Notes under the pieces: model-generated | What the model was told of the DNA's origin: nothing | The model's input: only the letters and a program-made list of their open reading frames with translations | Database searches by the model: none | In this document: positions 55,207 through 63,056 of the stretch, piece after piece | Numbering within the stretch: position 1 is the stretch's first letter | Layout: each line of letters opens with the position of its first letter | Translations under genes and position numbers: made by a program | Source: a virus | DNA length: 64,000 bases | Virus record (IMG/VR): IMGVR_UViG_3300017971_000037 | Location: 1 to 64,000 of that record | Direction: 5' to 3' (one strand)

Positions 55207-56622
55207 TCAGTCCTCACTCTGTGCAGAATTGTCGTCCTGCATGTCCTCGTTCGGGTCGTTGCTTGCCATCAGGCTGACGAGGGCGTTCAGGTCGACCTCG
55301 TTCTGATCGGACAGGCCCATGATCGAACGGATCTCGTTGATCGCCGGGTCATCAGGGGCCAACATCGCGCCGGCCGACGCCATGGACTGTAGCGCAGTGG
55401 TGATCTCCGCCACGTCCTGGAACGCGATCTGCTCCGTCCGGAAGGTGGGCATCTTGTCCTCGGGCCACCCGTTGATCCGGAAGAGCGTCTTCACGACGTC
55501 GTTCTGCATCGCCCATCGGATCTCCTTCAGCGAGGAGTCGACCATGAGCGCGAAGTTGTCGCTCTTCTGCTTCGACATCGCGAACGAGCCCGCGCCGTCC
55601 GACCCAAGCATCAGCTCTTCGACGCCCATGATCCGCGCCATCTCCCGGTTCAGCCGTTCGATCGCGGTGGCCACGGCGACGGCGGAGTCCGCGCTGCCCG
55701 AGGTCATCGTCTCGACGTCCCACTGCCGGTTCGCCGTCGGGGTCTGCGTGTCGCCCAGGCCGGTGTACACGGCCGAGTCGATCATGAGCCCTGCGTTCGG
55801 GCGCCGCGCGTGGTCCGCGAGGAAGCTGACGAGTGCGGAAGTCGCCGCGGTCGCCTGCTCCTGCGTGATCTTCCCGCTCATCAGGTTCGTGTTGATCTGC
55901 GCGAGCGGAGCCCGGACGATCGGCACACCTTGCAGATCCATCTCGTAGCCGTAGGTCTCGAGCCGCTGCAGCTCCGCGAGCGTTTCCGCCGGCTTCGTCA
56001 GCTGCCGCAGGATGCCCAGGCCCTCGGGCGAGTCTTCGAGCGCATCGTCCACCACGTAGACCGTCTTGGCCCGAGGCAGGTAGATGTACTCGAAGCTATT
56101 CGGGTTCTTCTGGATGCAGCCGATGACGTTGCCGTCCGCTTCCGTGTCCCACTGCTCGATCGTGTTCTGCGGTCGGGGCGCGATGTCGAGAAGCCCGAAG
56201 GTTCCGTCCTCTTCTCTCTTCGCAATCCATTCTTGTACCGAGAACCCGTAAAACCGGTACATTCCAGCCGAACGAACGACTCGGGTCCACGGTCGGCGCA
56301 TGTTGTTGATGATCGACTCGACTTTTTCTGCCAGTTCTTCCGATTCAGCGGTGGTGTCCGCCGGGTCGAGCGTCCAGTTCGCCTTGGACAGCAGGTTCAG
56401 GTAGTAGCGAGTGCCGGCCGCGACGATCGAGACATTCGCGATGATGTCCTTCCAGGTCGCATAGCGTCGGGTGCCGACGAGGTCCGCGTTGCTCTCGTCG
56501 CGCTGGACGAAGCCGCCGGTGACTCGGAAGCCGGCCGTACCGCGGATGTCGATCGGGCTGGGGGACTCGGTCCGGGCCACCGCCTGGGGTGCTCGCGCTG
56601 TGTTCAGAAACTCGACGGCCAT
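55207..56622 (-). CDS. Portal protein (471 aa)
   Basis: N-terminal KDIIANVSIVAAGTRYYLNLL, RVVRSAGMYRFYGFSVQEW, PNSFEYIYLPRAKTVYVVDD and LGILRQLTKPAETLAEL, and later ATAIERLNREMARIMGVEELMLG, form the pattern of DUF935/SPP1-like portal proteins. It is directly downstream of the large terminase gene, the expected location. The C-terminus is acidic. It should form the dodecameric DNA-entry ring. Confidence 0.8.
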   Translation of the reverse strand: MAVEFLNTARAPQAVARTESPSPIDIRGTAGFRVTGGFVQRDESNADLVGTRRYATWKDIIANVSIVAAGTRYYLNLLSKANWTLDPADTTAESEELAEKVESIINNMRRPWTRVVRSAGMYRFYGFSVQEWIAKREEDGTFGLLDIAPRPQNTIEQWDTEADGNVIGCIQKNPNSFEYIYLPRAKTVYVVDDALEDSPEGLGILRQLTKPAETLAELQRLETYGYEMDLQGVPIVRAPLAQINTNLMSGKITQEQATAATSALVSFLADHARRPNAGLMIDSAVYTGLGDTQTPTANRQWDVETMTSGSADSAVAVATAIERLNREMARIMGVEELMLGSDGAGSFAMSKQKSDNFALMVDSSLKEIRWAMQNDVVKTLFRINGWPEDKMPTFRTEQIAFQDVAEITTALQSMASAGAMLAPDDPAINEIRSIMGLSDQNEVDLNALVSLMASNDPNEDMQDDNSAQSED

Positions 56623-56632
56623 CTAGACTCCC

Positions 56633-58291
56633 TCAGCGATTGAACGGGACGATCATCGGTGCGGATCCGACGATCGCGGTCTTCTGCATGGTGAGACGCA
56701 TGAAGGCCCGCGACAGCGCATCTGCCTGATCCTTGAACTCGCCGTTGGGGAACAAGCATAGCTCATTCACGAGAGAATCGTTCCAGCCCGCCCGCAGGAG
56801 GTAGAGGTTCCCCGCTTCGCACTGGGCCTGCGCCGGCCGGATCCGCTGCTCCTTCGATCCCGACTCTGGGCTCGAGTACGCGTCGTAGCCCGCGAGGCTG
56901 TCGATGAAGGCGGATCGCTGGAATTTCCCTGCCTGGCCGGGGTCTTGGGGGATGTCGACCATGACTTCGTGCCCATCCGCCTCGGTCGTGCGGATCAGCG
57001 CCTGCTCCACCTCGAACGGCGAGAGCCGCTCCCGCAGCACGTCGAGGATCACGAACCCGCCCTTGAACCGCCCGAGCTTCAGCCCCACCGTGTACGGGCT
57101 CTTCTTCCGCTCGCTGCCTGCGAAGTCCCAGCCGCGCACGATCTCACCGCACTCCGGCGCGATGTCCAGGAACCGGAAGTCGGAGCGCTGGAACGCGCCA
57201 CCGCCGCGCGGCGCCGGCCGCTGCTGCAGCTGACCAGCCTCGGCGTACGATCCGCCCCAGCTCCGGAACGCGTTCTTCAGCTCCTCGACCGACTCGTACG
57301 TGAACCGCTCGGGCCAGAGCAGCTCCCCGTCTTCGCTCCGCCGATCCTGGCACCACACGGTCTTGAACTCGCCGGCCCAGTCCTCGGGCGCGCGGGTCCG
57401 ATCGTCACCTTCGGGGAGATCGCGCCGCTCCTCCAGCTCCTCCTCCGTCAGCCACTCCGGCAGCGCCATCCCCTCCGTGATGAACCGGACGCGCCGCTCG
57501 GGGGGAGAGTCCTTCCGCGGGACGACGGAGAAGCTCCGGGTCGCCTTCTCGAACTCCATCGGCAGGCAGAGGTGCTCGTAGTCCAGCTCCTTGCTCAGGA
57601 TCAGACCACTCACGTCCCGCTCGTGAATCCGCTGCATGATCACGACGATCGCGGACTTCGAAGGCTGGTTCAGACGCGTGGGGAGCGTTTCGGAGAACCA
57701 CCGGAGCGCGTCTTCCCGGACCACCTCGGACTCCAGATCCCGGACAGCATGAGGATCATCAAGGATGATGCGATCACCACGATGGCCAGTAAGTCCACTG
57801 CCAGTAGAACTAGCTTGTCGCCAACCCGTCTGGTCGTTCTCGTAGCGGATCTTCGCATTCTGATCGCCCTTGAACTGCCAGACGTCGCCCCAGTTCTCCT
57901 GGTACCACTCCGAGAGCGCGAGGTCGCGTGAACGGATGTGGTCGCGAATCGGCAGCCCTTGGTCGTACGCGCAGGTGATGTACCGATAGGTGGGCAGTCT
58001 AGCAGGCCCCCACTCGTACATCGGCCAGAACACCGAAGACGACATCGACTTCGTGCAGCCAGGCGGGACGTTGATCAGCAGCCGCCGGATCTCGCCGTCA
58101 GTCACCGCTTGCAGATGCTCGCAGATGGCCTCGACCGCCCAGCCGTAGACGAACTCCGCCCCGGGTTCGAGCGCGTGCCACCCCGCCTTCATGAACTCGA
58201 GCAGGGAATCCGCCGCCTGGGCTTTCGCCAGCTCGCGCTGGGTCTGCTCCGGGTCGCGCAGGAACGGAAGCAGGAGTTCTAGACTGTCCAT
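56633..58291 (-). CDS. Terminase large subunit (552 aa)
   Basis: ATG 58291 overlaps the stop of the gene before; earlier in-frame starts are antisense noise. The ATPase has Walker A PPGCTKS (76-82) and Walker B IILDDPH (D178, D179), with coupling motif QRIHERD. The nuclease domain starts with RGWDFAGSE, continues VMVDIPQDPG and ends near ALSRAFMRL. Cys80 in the P-loop is unusual. It packages DNA with the small subunit. Confidence 0.85.
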   Translation of the reverse strand: MDSLELLLPFLRDPEQTQRELAKAQAADSLLEFMKAGWHALEPGAEFVYGWAVEAICEHLQAVTDGEIRRLLINVPPGCTKSMSSSVFWPMYEWGPARLPTYRYITCAYDQGLPIRDHIRSRDLALSEWYQENWGDVWQFKGDQNAKIRYENDQTGWRQASSTGSGLTGHRGDRIILDDPHAVRDLESEVVREDALRWFSETLPTRLNQPSKSAIVVIMQRIHERDVSGLILSKELDYEHLCLPMEFEKATRSFSVVPRKDSPPERRVRFITEGMALPEWLTEEELEERRDLPEGDDRTRAPEDWAGEFKTVWCQDRRSEDGELLWPERFTYESVEELKNAFRSWGGSYAEAGQLQQRPAPRGGGAFQRSDFRFLDIAPECGEIVRGWDFAGSERKKSPYTVGLKLGRFKGGFVILDVLRERLSPFEVEQALIRTTEADGHEVMVDIPQDPGQAGKFQRSAFIDSLAGYDAYSSPESGSKEQRIRPAQAQCEAGNLYLLRAGWNDSLVNELCLFPNGEFKDQADALSRAFMRLTMQKTAIVGSAPMIVPFNR

Positions 58292-58698
58292 CAGGGGAGC
58301 ACCTTGGGCAGGACCGAAACGCTCAGGAAGGCGAGAGCGTCGGCTTCGGGAACGGCGCCCTTCGGGTCGGAGCATATCACGTAGTCGAACCGCCGACCGC
58401 CCAGGGCGGAACCCCATGAGGCGTAGTGGATCGAGCCGCCCTCGTCGTTGTGGAGGGTCATGTAGTCTCGGCGCGCGCCCGTGATCCGCTGCGCGCGCTT
58501 GAGGTAGCGCTTCGCCAGCTCCATGGTGCTGGTGAGGACGAAAACGCGGGCCGCTTCGGAGACGTCGCCCCAGATGTGGGCTGGAAAGTCCGCGGAGCAC
58601 CACTCGGCGCGATCGGGATCGTGGATCGCGTAGAGGGAGCTGTTGCAGTGGACCGTGACGGAAGGGTCGAATTGAAAGGCGGTATCTGCGTAGGACAT
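58291..58698 (-). CDS. Hypothetical protein between HTH gene and large terminase (135 aa)
   Basis: The protein ends with SWGSALGGRRFDYVICSDPKGAVP and includes VFVLTSTMELAKRYLKRAQRI, giving a P-loop-free Rossmann-like impression similar to parts of terminase or nuclease folds. Coupled to both neighbours. Function unknown; packaging is a guess from position. Confidence 0.5.
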   Translation of the reverse strand: MSYADTAFQFDPSVTVHCNSSLYAIHDPDRAEWCSADFPAHIWGDVSEAARVFVLTSTMELAKRYLKRAQRITGARRDYMTLHNDEGGSIHYASWGSALGGRRFDYVICSDPKGAVPEADALAFLSVSVLPKVLP

Positions 58699-58982
58699 CA
58701 GGACTGATCCCAGTGGTTGGGGGGCTTCACGACGGTGCGGACCCAGGCTTCGGACTTTCCGATTCGCTTTGCGATCGCGCGGGGGTGGAGTCCCTGCTCG
58801 AAGAGCCGTTTGGCACGGCGCGCTTTGCGCTGGGCGGAAGCTCGAGGTGGCTTCTCGATGTCGAAGGGGACGTTGGTGACAGGGCCAGCGGTGGACTGGC
58901 TCTTCTGCACGACGTTCGTCGCGAGGGAATCGAGGTCCGGGCAGAGCGGGTCGTCTACGATGATTACGGTGGGGGAATTCAT
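58698..58982 (-). CDS. HTH protein (94 aa), possible terminase or regulatory
   Basis: The C-terminal half (QRKARRAKRLFEQGLHPRAIAKRIGKSEAWVRTVVK) is a clear helix-turn-helix. N-terminal half is acidic/hydrophobic (PTVIIVDDPLCPDLDSL). It begins the terminase-to-capsid run and could be a small terminase or a regulator. The separate gene at 59,794-60,414 is a stronger small-terminase candidate. Confidence 0.6.
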   Translation of the reverse strand: MNSPTVIIVDDPLCPDLDSLATNVVQKSQSTAGPVTNVPFDIEKPPRASAQRKARRAKRLFEQGLHPRAIAKRIGKSEAWVRTVVKPPNHWDQS

Positions 58983-59793
58983 GGTGTTAGTTGGGCGCCT
59001 CGGGTTTCAAAATTTTTTGTGGGAAATTTGGCGATTCGGTTTTTGATTTTTGCTTATCGATTGCCAGGTCGCAAATGAGCAATATGGATGCAATTTGCCA
59101 GCAATTTGCGCATTGCCTGCTTCTTCGTTGCACATGAGTTGCGCATTCTGCACATGCCTTGCCTCCTACTTGCACATTGCTTGCTCATAAGCTGCTCATT
59201 TTGCGTATGACTTGCATATCAAACTCACATTTGTGATGCATACATGCACATGAGTTGCTCATTTTGCCTATAAGCTGCCCCCATACTGCGCACCCCTTGC
59301 ACATGAGTTGCTCATTTTGCACATGACATGCACACCATCTGCCCCCTTCTGCCTATAAGCTGCCCCTCCCCTGCATCCGAGTTGCTCATTTTGCCTGTCC
59401 CATGCACCCCCCTTGCACACGGGGTGCCTGTGGGCTGCGCATTCTGCACATGGGGTGCCTGCTGGATGCCCCCCTTCTGCACACCCCCTTCCTAAGATGC
59501 CCCCTTCCTGCACACCCCCTTCCTGTGGGCTGCGCTCGAGTTGCGCATTCTGCCGGTCCGCTGCCGGGAAGGTTCTGGCATTTGCTAGCAGGTGCGTGTT
59601 AGTTGCCGGTCCGCTTCTAGAACCTTCTCGCAGCGAGTGCGCAACTCGATCCGCCGCTGCACATTTCTTGCTAGCAGGTTCCGGCATCTGCGCATGCCAA
59701 CTTTCGCGGCGGCACCCCGCTAGCGCCCCGATAGCACCCCGTGCGCAACTGCAAGGGGCCGGCAACCGATGCGCACCTGCTAGCACCTGCACG
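58983..59793. other. Long gene-free stretch holding the TGC array
   Basis: No convincing gene is visible in this 811-bp stretch. The left 60 bp is AT-rich with runs of T. The rest is the TGC-phased repeat array and its imperfect continuation. A 204-codon minus-strand frame across it is Cys/Ala/Gly-rich noise. It lies between two HTH genes of the packaging region. Confidence 0.7.
59051..59606. repeat. TGC-phased 11-bp degenerate array
   Basis: TGC (GCA on the other strand) recurs at regular 11-bp spacing, with occasional 9-bp steps. Positions include 59107, 118, 129, 140, 149, 160, 171, 182, 193, 202, 213, then 256, 265, 276, 287, 298, 309, 318, 329, 340, 350, 361, 372, 383, 392, 403, 414, 425, 436, 445, 456, 467 and 478. 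The 9-bp units read TGCTCATTT or TGCGCATTC. The 8 bp after TGC vary. The period is not a multiple of 3, so it is not coding. It is not a CRISPR array (no spacers). Confidence 0.85.
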
Positions 59794-60414
59794 CTAGTTG
59801 CCTTCGCTCGAGACTTGCACATCGACTGCGCTCGAGATTCCTTCGTTTTGCAGGTCCTCTTCCGTAGGCACCAGACCGGCAAGCTCTGAGAGGACGATGC
59901 GCAACGCTCGCCGCCCTTCGGGGGAAAGCTTCTGCACGAGAGTTGCGTCTAGCGCGCCGACTCCCTGCTGCTTCTCTGCCGGCAGGTCGCCGATCACCCG
60001 ATCGGCACGATCTATGACTTTCGCCAGCAACCCATCGGCATATTGCGTGACTGTCCCCACGGGTTCGCCATCCCGGTTGAACCGATCAACTTGCACGCCT
60101 TCTACCGCTCGGCGGGTGGCTTCCCGCACCAAAGAATCACGATACCTGCACACTGCCTCCCGGACTGCTGCCGCGAATTCTGGCACCCTTGCCTGGTAGG
60201 TGCGTGCGACTTGCGTGCTGCACCCCGCGACATCGGCAGCGCGTGCGAGTCCGCCATGCGTTTCGACTTCCCGCAGGTACACCGCGCGAGCAGGCGCCGG
60301 GAATGTGACCGGCATGTAACCCGCAGACGTGTCGCGGGCCCGCTCAATGACTTCTAAGGCCTCGATGGCCCGCTCCCGCTCCCGCTCCGATTTTACGATT
60401 TCATCCTCGCTCAT
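59794..60414 (-). CDS. Small terminase-like protein (206 aa)
   Basis: The N-terminal part has a helix-turn-helix (YLREVETHGGLARAADVAGCSTQVARTYQARVPEFAAAV) and the following EAVCRYRDSLVREATRRAVEGV, then QYADGLLAKVIDRAD. This order matches small terminase-like phage proteins. It lies next to the TGC array and other packaging genes, which would place a pac/cos-type recognition site close by. The C-terminal tail is acidic. Whether it, or the 94-aa HTH protein, works with TerL is not settled. Confidence 0.6.
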   Translation of the reverse strand: MSEDEIVKSERERERAIEALEVIERARDTSAGYMPVTFPAPARAVYLREVETHGGLARAADVAGCSTQVARTYQARVPEFAAAVREAVCRYRDSLVREATRRAVEGVQVDRFNRDGEPVGTVTQYADGLLAKVIDRADRVIGDLPAEKQQGVGALDATLVQKLSPEGRRALRIVLSELAGLVPTEEDLQNEGISSAVDVQVSSEGN

Positions 60415-60580
60415 GGCCCCTCACATAGCCCAGCGGGCACGATAGGACCACCCCTAAAAGCATGGGTAAAGATTTTCTCTGGTGCTGGTAATAGTTCACG
60501 TAAGTACCTGTTTTTATTATACTTTACTAGTAACACTAGTAACACTAGTAAATATACATATTAGACACGCATCGCCCCAT
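60415..60580. promoter_or_regulatory. Divergent AT-rich intergenic region with 9-bp triple repeat
   Basis: This gap separates leftward and rightward transcripts. It contains an AT-rich stretch (about 60,510-60,560) with ACTAGTAAC in three consecutive copies (60526-60551). Divergent promoters are expected here. A CCCCTAAAAGCATGGG sequence near 60,455 resembles the upstream half of the 61-63 kb elements. Confidence 0.5.
60526..60551 (+). repeat. Three copies of a 9-bp iteron
   Basis: ACTAGTAAC occurs at 60526-60534 and 60535-60543, and ACTAGTAA at 60544-60551. The repeats lie in the AT-rich part of the divergent intergenic region. They could be regulator-binding iterons or part of an origin. 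Confidence 0.8.
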
Positions 60581-60816
60581 CACCCCTGCGCAGCGCACCC
60601 GCGTTTTTCCCCCACGCAACTCGCGCCCCCTACCGGTGCTGGTGTACCACACGCAACTTCGATCCTAACTCCGCGTCCCATAAGCGAAAATCGACGCACC
60701 GGTGTCTAAAAATTGCCAGTGCTTCCCGGTGCAGAAATTGCCCCCACGGGTACACTTTCGCCCCCTTATCGCCCAAAATGCGCAACTCGAGCGCAAATCG
60801 CGTTTTTTGTCCGCCA
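60581..60816. other. Non-coding sequence before the first early gene
   Basis: No supported gene. It contains several GCAACT-type words (for example CACGCAACTCG near 60,615) shared with the downstream region. A frame opening at 60,713 continues into the gene at 61,052 but has shadow-like composition here. Confidence 0.5.
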
Positions 60817-60860
60817 CCCCCTCAAGCTTTCGCGCCACCCACCGATAGATCAGTCACGGC
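60817..60860 (+). promoter_or_regulatory. P1, promoter-like element
   Basis: CTCAAG (60821-60826) is followed after 14 nt by ACCGATAGATCAGTCAC. This is the first of five similar elements (P1-P5), each before an early gene. The 30-nt leader to ATG 60891 ends GGAGCAAACCAGA. Confidence 0.6.
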
Positions 60861-60890
60861 CCACCGAACGGGCCGCAGGAGCAAACCAGA

Positions 60891-61055
60891 ATGAGCGAAA
60901 CCATGGTCCAACTCGTAACCGTCGACCCCACCGAACGCGTGGAGCGCGTCGTGCCCCTCGGGTTCGCCTATGCGCAACTCGGGTGCGGATACCAGCGGGT
61001 GACGATTTCCGACCCCGAGACCGGCATCGTCATGCAGCAGGAAAGCAACTCATGA
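60891..61055 (+). CDS. Small hypothetical protein (54 aa)
   Basis: ATG 60891 follows the GGAGCAAACC leader. The stop (61053-61055) overlaps the next ATG. The product looks like a small beta protein (MVQLVTVDPTERVERVV, GCGYQRVTISDPETG). No family is recognised. It likely belongs to the early gene block. Confidence 0.65.
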   Translation: MSETMVQLVTVDPTERVERVVPLGFAYAQLGCGYQRVTISDPETGIVMQQESNS

Positions 61056-61489
61056 GCAAGCGAATCCCGAACAACGCCCGCAGCCGAGTTGCCGCTTGGC
61101 TGCACGAAAACGAGCCCGTCCGCAATTTGCGCATCGAATGCGTCGAACATGCCACCCGCAGGGAAATCCCTGTTGCGGACGCGATGCGTGCTCTCGAACA
61201 GGCAAATCTCGCGCGCTTTATCCCGGGGGTGGGATGGGTGTCGAATTTCGTCACCGGCGACAAGTGCGCAGAACTCGCGCAACACGAGCGCAGCGGGAAG
61301 GGGTGGTTCGTCCGCTCGGAGCGCAAGCGCAAGGCACCGGCAACTCTCGAGCATCCCGACCGATGCGCAGATCCTGCGCAGGTGACGTGCAACTCGTGTG
61401 AGTCTTCGTGGTGCGAGCGCTGCGATCCGGCGCCCGGTCCGCTCTGCCACGTCTGCCACGGTCGCGGATACTCGACTGCGCAACTCTAG
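61052..61489 (+). CDS. Zinc-finger-tailed hypothetical protein (145 aa)
   Basis: ATG 61052 overlaps the previous stop. N-terminal basic region (KRIPNNARSRVAAWL) and a middle GVGWVSNFVTGDKC lead to a Cys cluster at the C-terminus (CNSCESSWCERCD, LCHVCHGRGYS). The final CxxCxGxG resembles a DnaJ zinc module. The N-terminal half may form a small winged-helix-like fold. A regulatory nucleic-acid-binding role is plausible, not proven. Confidence 0.65.
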   Translation: MSKRIPNNARSRVAAWLHENEPVRNLRIECVEHATRREIPVADAMRALEQANLARFIPGVGWVSNFVTGDKCAELAQHERSGKGWFVRSERKRKAPATLEHPDRCADPAQVTCNSCESSWCERCDPAPGPLCHVCHGRGYSTAQL

Positions 61490-61524
61490 CGCAACAAACA
61501 AAAATCGCGTTCGGCAGCGAAAAA

Positions 61525-61566
61525 CCTCTAAGGTTATTCGGGGCCCGACCGATAGGTATATCATAA
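61525..61566 (+). promoter_or_regulatory. P2, promoter-like element
   Basis: CTCTAAGG (61526-61533) is followed by ACCGATAGGTATATCATAA from 61548. The leader to ATG 61601 ends GGAGCAAACCAAA. Confidence 0.6.
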
Positions 61567-61600
61567 GGGGCAGCAAACCAGCCCCCAGGAGCAAACCAAA

Positions 61601-61723
61601 ATGAAGCTTGTTTTCGCCGCCCTCGCCCTCGGATTTTTCGCCCTCGCCATGCAGGTCGATATCCCCGACGCCTCGAACCACACCGGCAACGTTCACGCGA
61701 ACGCGCAGCTTGCTGGCAACTAA
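61601..61723 (+). CDS. Secreted 40-aa peptide
   Basis: The frame from ATG 61601 to TAA 61721-61723 encodes a signal-peptide-like start (MKLVFAALALGFFALAM) followed by a short polar tail (VDIPDASNHTGN, AQLAGN). It has its own promoter-like element and the standard GGAGCAAACC leader, so expression is likely. It may act in the periplasm or membrane, for example as an exclusion factor. No family is recognised. Confidence 0.6.
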   Translation: MKLVFAALALGFFALAMQVDIPDASNHTGNVHANAQLAGN

Positions 61724-61749
61724 CTCGCGCCACGCGCGCCAGCCGATCG

Positions 61750-61778
61750 CCTCGCACCCTCACGGGTCGCGAGGTTTT
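61750..61778 (+). terminator. Hairpin with T-run after the 40-aa peptide
   Basis: CCTCGCACCC pairs with GGGTCGCGAGG (one bulge) around TCAC, and TTTT follows at 61775-61778. This is the best rho-independent-like terminator in the window. Confidence 0.55.
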
Positions 61779-61806
61779 CGCGGTAGAAACTAACGGAGCA
61801 AACCTA

Positions 61807-62520
61807 ATGCGATACCAACGCGAATTTACGTGGGGCACGGACGAAAGCACGGGCGAGGACGGATGGCTGCCCGCGTGGCTCGACGGCGTCGAGGACCCCT
61901 ATGCGTTTATCGGGGACGGAGTTGCGCACGACGCGCTAGAGCACGAGGCGCACGAATCCGACGGAGACCTCGAAAACGAGACCCGCGCGCTAGGTGCCGT
62001 CTATTTCGTCCGCGGCGAATCGGGATGGTTCGATGCGCAGCGAAGTGGCAACCCCGACGTAGGTGAAAATCTCGCCTCGGATTTCATCGAACTATATCGA
62101 GCTTTTGCCTATGCGGGAGACTCGATCGGGGACGCGTGGCCGCTCGGGTCCGACCCGGACGCGCATGCGATGGCCGCGACGTTTCGCGATATCGTGCGCA
62201 ACGGGATCCGGCAGGCGATCGACGAGCATTCGACCGATTCGGATGAGCGGGACACCCTCGCAAGCTTCGCGCGTGGCCGCGAGTGGTTCGTGCAACTCAT
62301 GTGCGAGGGATACGCAGCCGCGCATGAGCGCTTCAACGGCAACTCCAGTGCAGCGCGTGAGCTGTTCGAGCGCATCTCGTCTGCTAGCAGCGATGCCGCA
62401 AGCCATGCGCAGGACCACGGATACGCTCGTTTCCTAGTTGACATCGACACGGAAGCCGGCAAGTTTAGTGCAACGTGCGAGGTTTTCGAAAATCCCACGT
62501 ACGGCGACGATATGCGCTAA
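61807..62520 (+). CDS. Acidic hypothetical protein (237 aa)
   Basis: ATG 61807 follows GGAGCAAACCTA. The protein is acidic and helical (GVAHDALEHEAHESDGDLE; ASDFIELYRAFAYAG; LMCEGYAAAHERFNG). It has no recognised family. Size and charge would fit an early host-takeover or DNA-mimic-type protein, but that is a guess. Confidence 0.65.
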   Translation: MRYQREFTWGTDESTGEDGWLPAWLDGVEDPYAFIGDGVAHDALEHEAHESDGDLENETRALGAVYFVRGESGWFDAQRSGNPDVGENLASDFIELYRAFAYAGDSIGDAWPLGSDPDAHAMAATFRDIVRNGIRQAIDEHSTDSDERDTLASFARGREWFVQLMCEGYAAAHERFNGNSSAARELFERISSASSDAASHAQDHGYARFLVDIDTEAGKFSATCEVFENPTYGDDMR

Positions 62521-63019
62521 AGCTGCACATCGGTCAGGAGAGCGCAGTCCGTAGGCAACTACAGGCTGCGCTTTTTTGTTTGTCCGTTTCGAATTTTGCT
62601 ATCAAGTTGCACAATCTCGAGTCAGCAGCCGGTGCGCAGTTTGAAAAATGCACTCAAGCTGCACATGCGCAACTCGCAAGCAACTATCAAAACTGCGAAT
62701 TTTGCACTCAAGCTGCGCATCGGCAACTCATGTGCATCTCTCGAGCTTTCGAATTTTGCACTCAAGTTGCGCATCGCCCAACCGGCAACTCAGGTGCAAT
62801 GTTCAGAATGCACTCAAGTTGCGCCTGGGCTGCACACGAACCATCACCTGAGTTGCACTCGAGACTCACGCCCGTAAATGGCCCGTATCGCGATTTTTCG
62901 AGGGTACCCGTCGGATCATACCGGCGACCGTTGGCACGATTCTCCGGCGATCCTGCGGCGCCTAACGCCACATGCGCAACTAGCATGTAACTAATAAAAT
63001 AACGAAAAAACATCAAAAA
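62521..63019. repeat. Intergenic repeats with TGC pairs
   Basis: This 499-bp stretch has no convincing gene. It contains about five copies of a unit related to AATTTTGCACTCAAG(C/T)TGCGC, around 62,590, 62,645, 62,700, 62,755 and 62,805. In each, two TGC are 11 bp apart (62597/62608, 62649/62660, 62703/62714, 62757/62768, 62809/62820). GCAACTC words also recur. It resembles the 59-kb array in TGC spacing. Confidence 0.75.
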
Positions 63020-63056
63020 CCCCTAAAGTTATGGGGGCACTAACCGATAGGGTAGT
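63020..63056 (+). promoter_or_regulatory. P3, promoter-like element close to a start codon
   Basis: CCCCTAAAG (63020-63028) is followed by ACCGATAGG (63043-63051) and the ATG is at 63057. If CCGATA is the -10-like part, the transcript would start at or near the ATG, so a very short or absent leader is possible. Confidence 0.55.

Noticed and set aside
59051-59606. CRISPR array
   Set aside because: The unit is 11 bp, without conserved direct repeats of 24-40 bp or unique spacers of constant length, and no cas genes are near.
59268-59882. A 204-codon minus-strand frame across the TGC array
   Set aside because: Its composition (Cys/Ala/Gly/Arg) follows from the 11-bp repeat and changes with each unit; it overlaps the small-terminase-like gene and has no ribosome-binding site.
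62475-62990. Plus-strand frames across the 62.5-63.0 kb gap
   Set aside because: They follow the local repeats, have Cys/His/Ser-rich noise and lack promoter and leader found before the real early genes.
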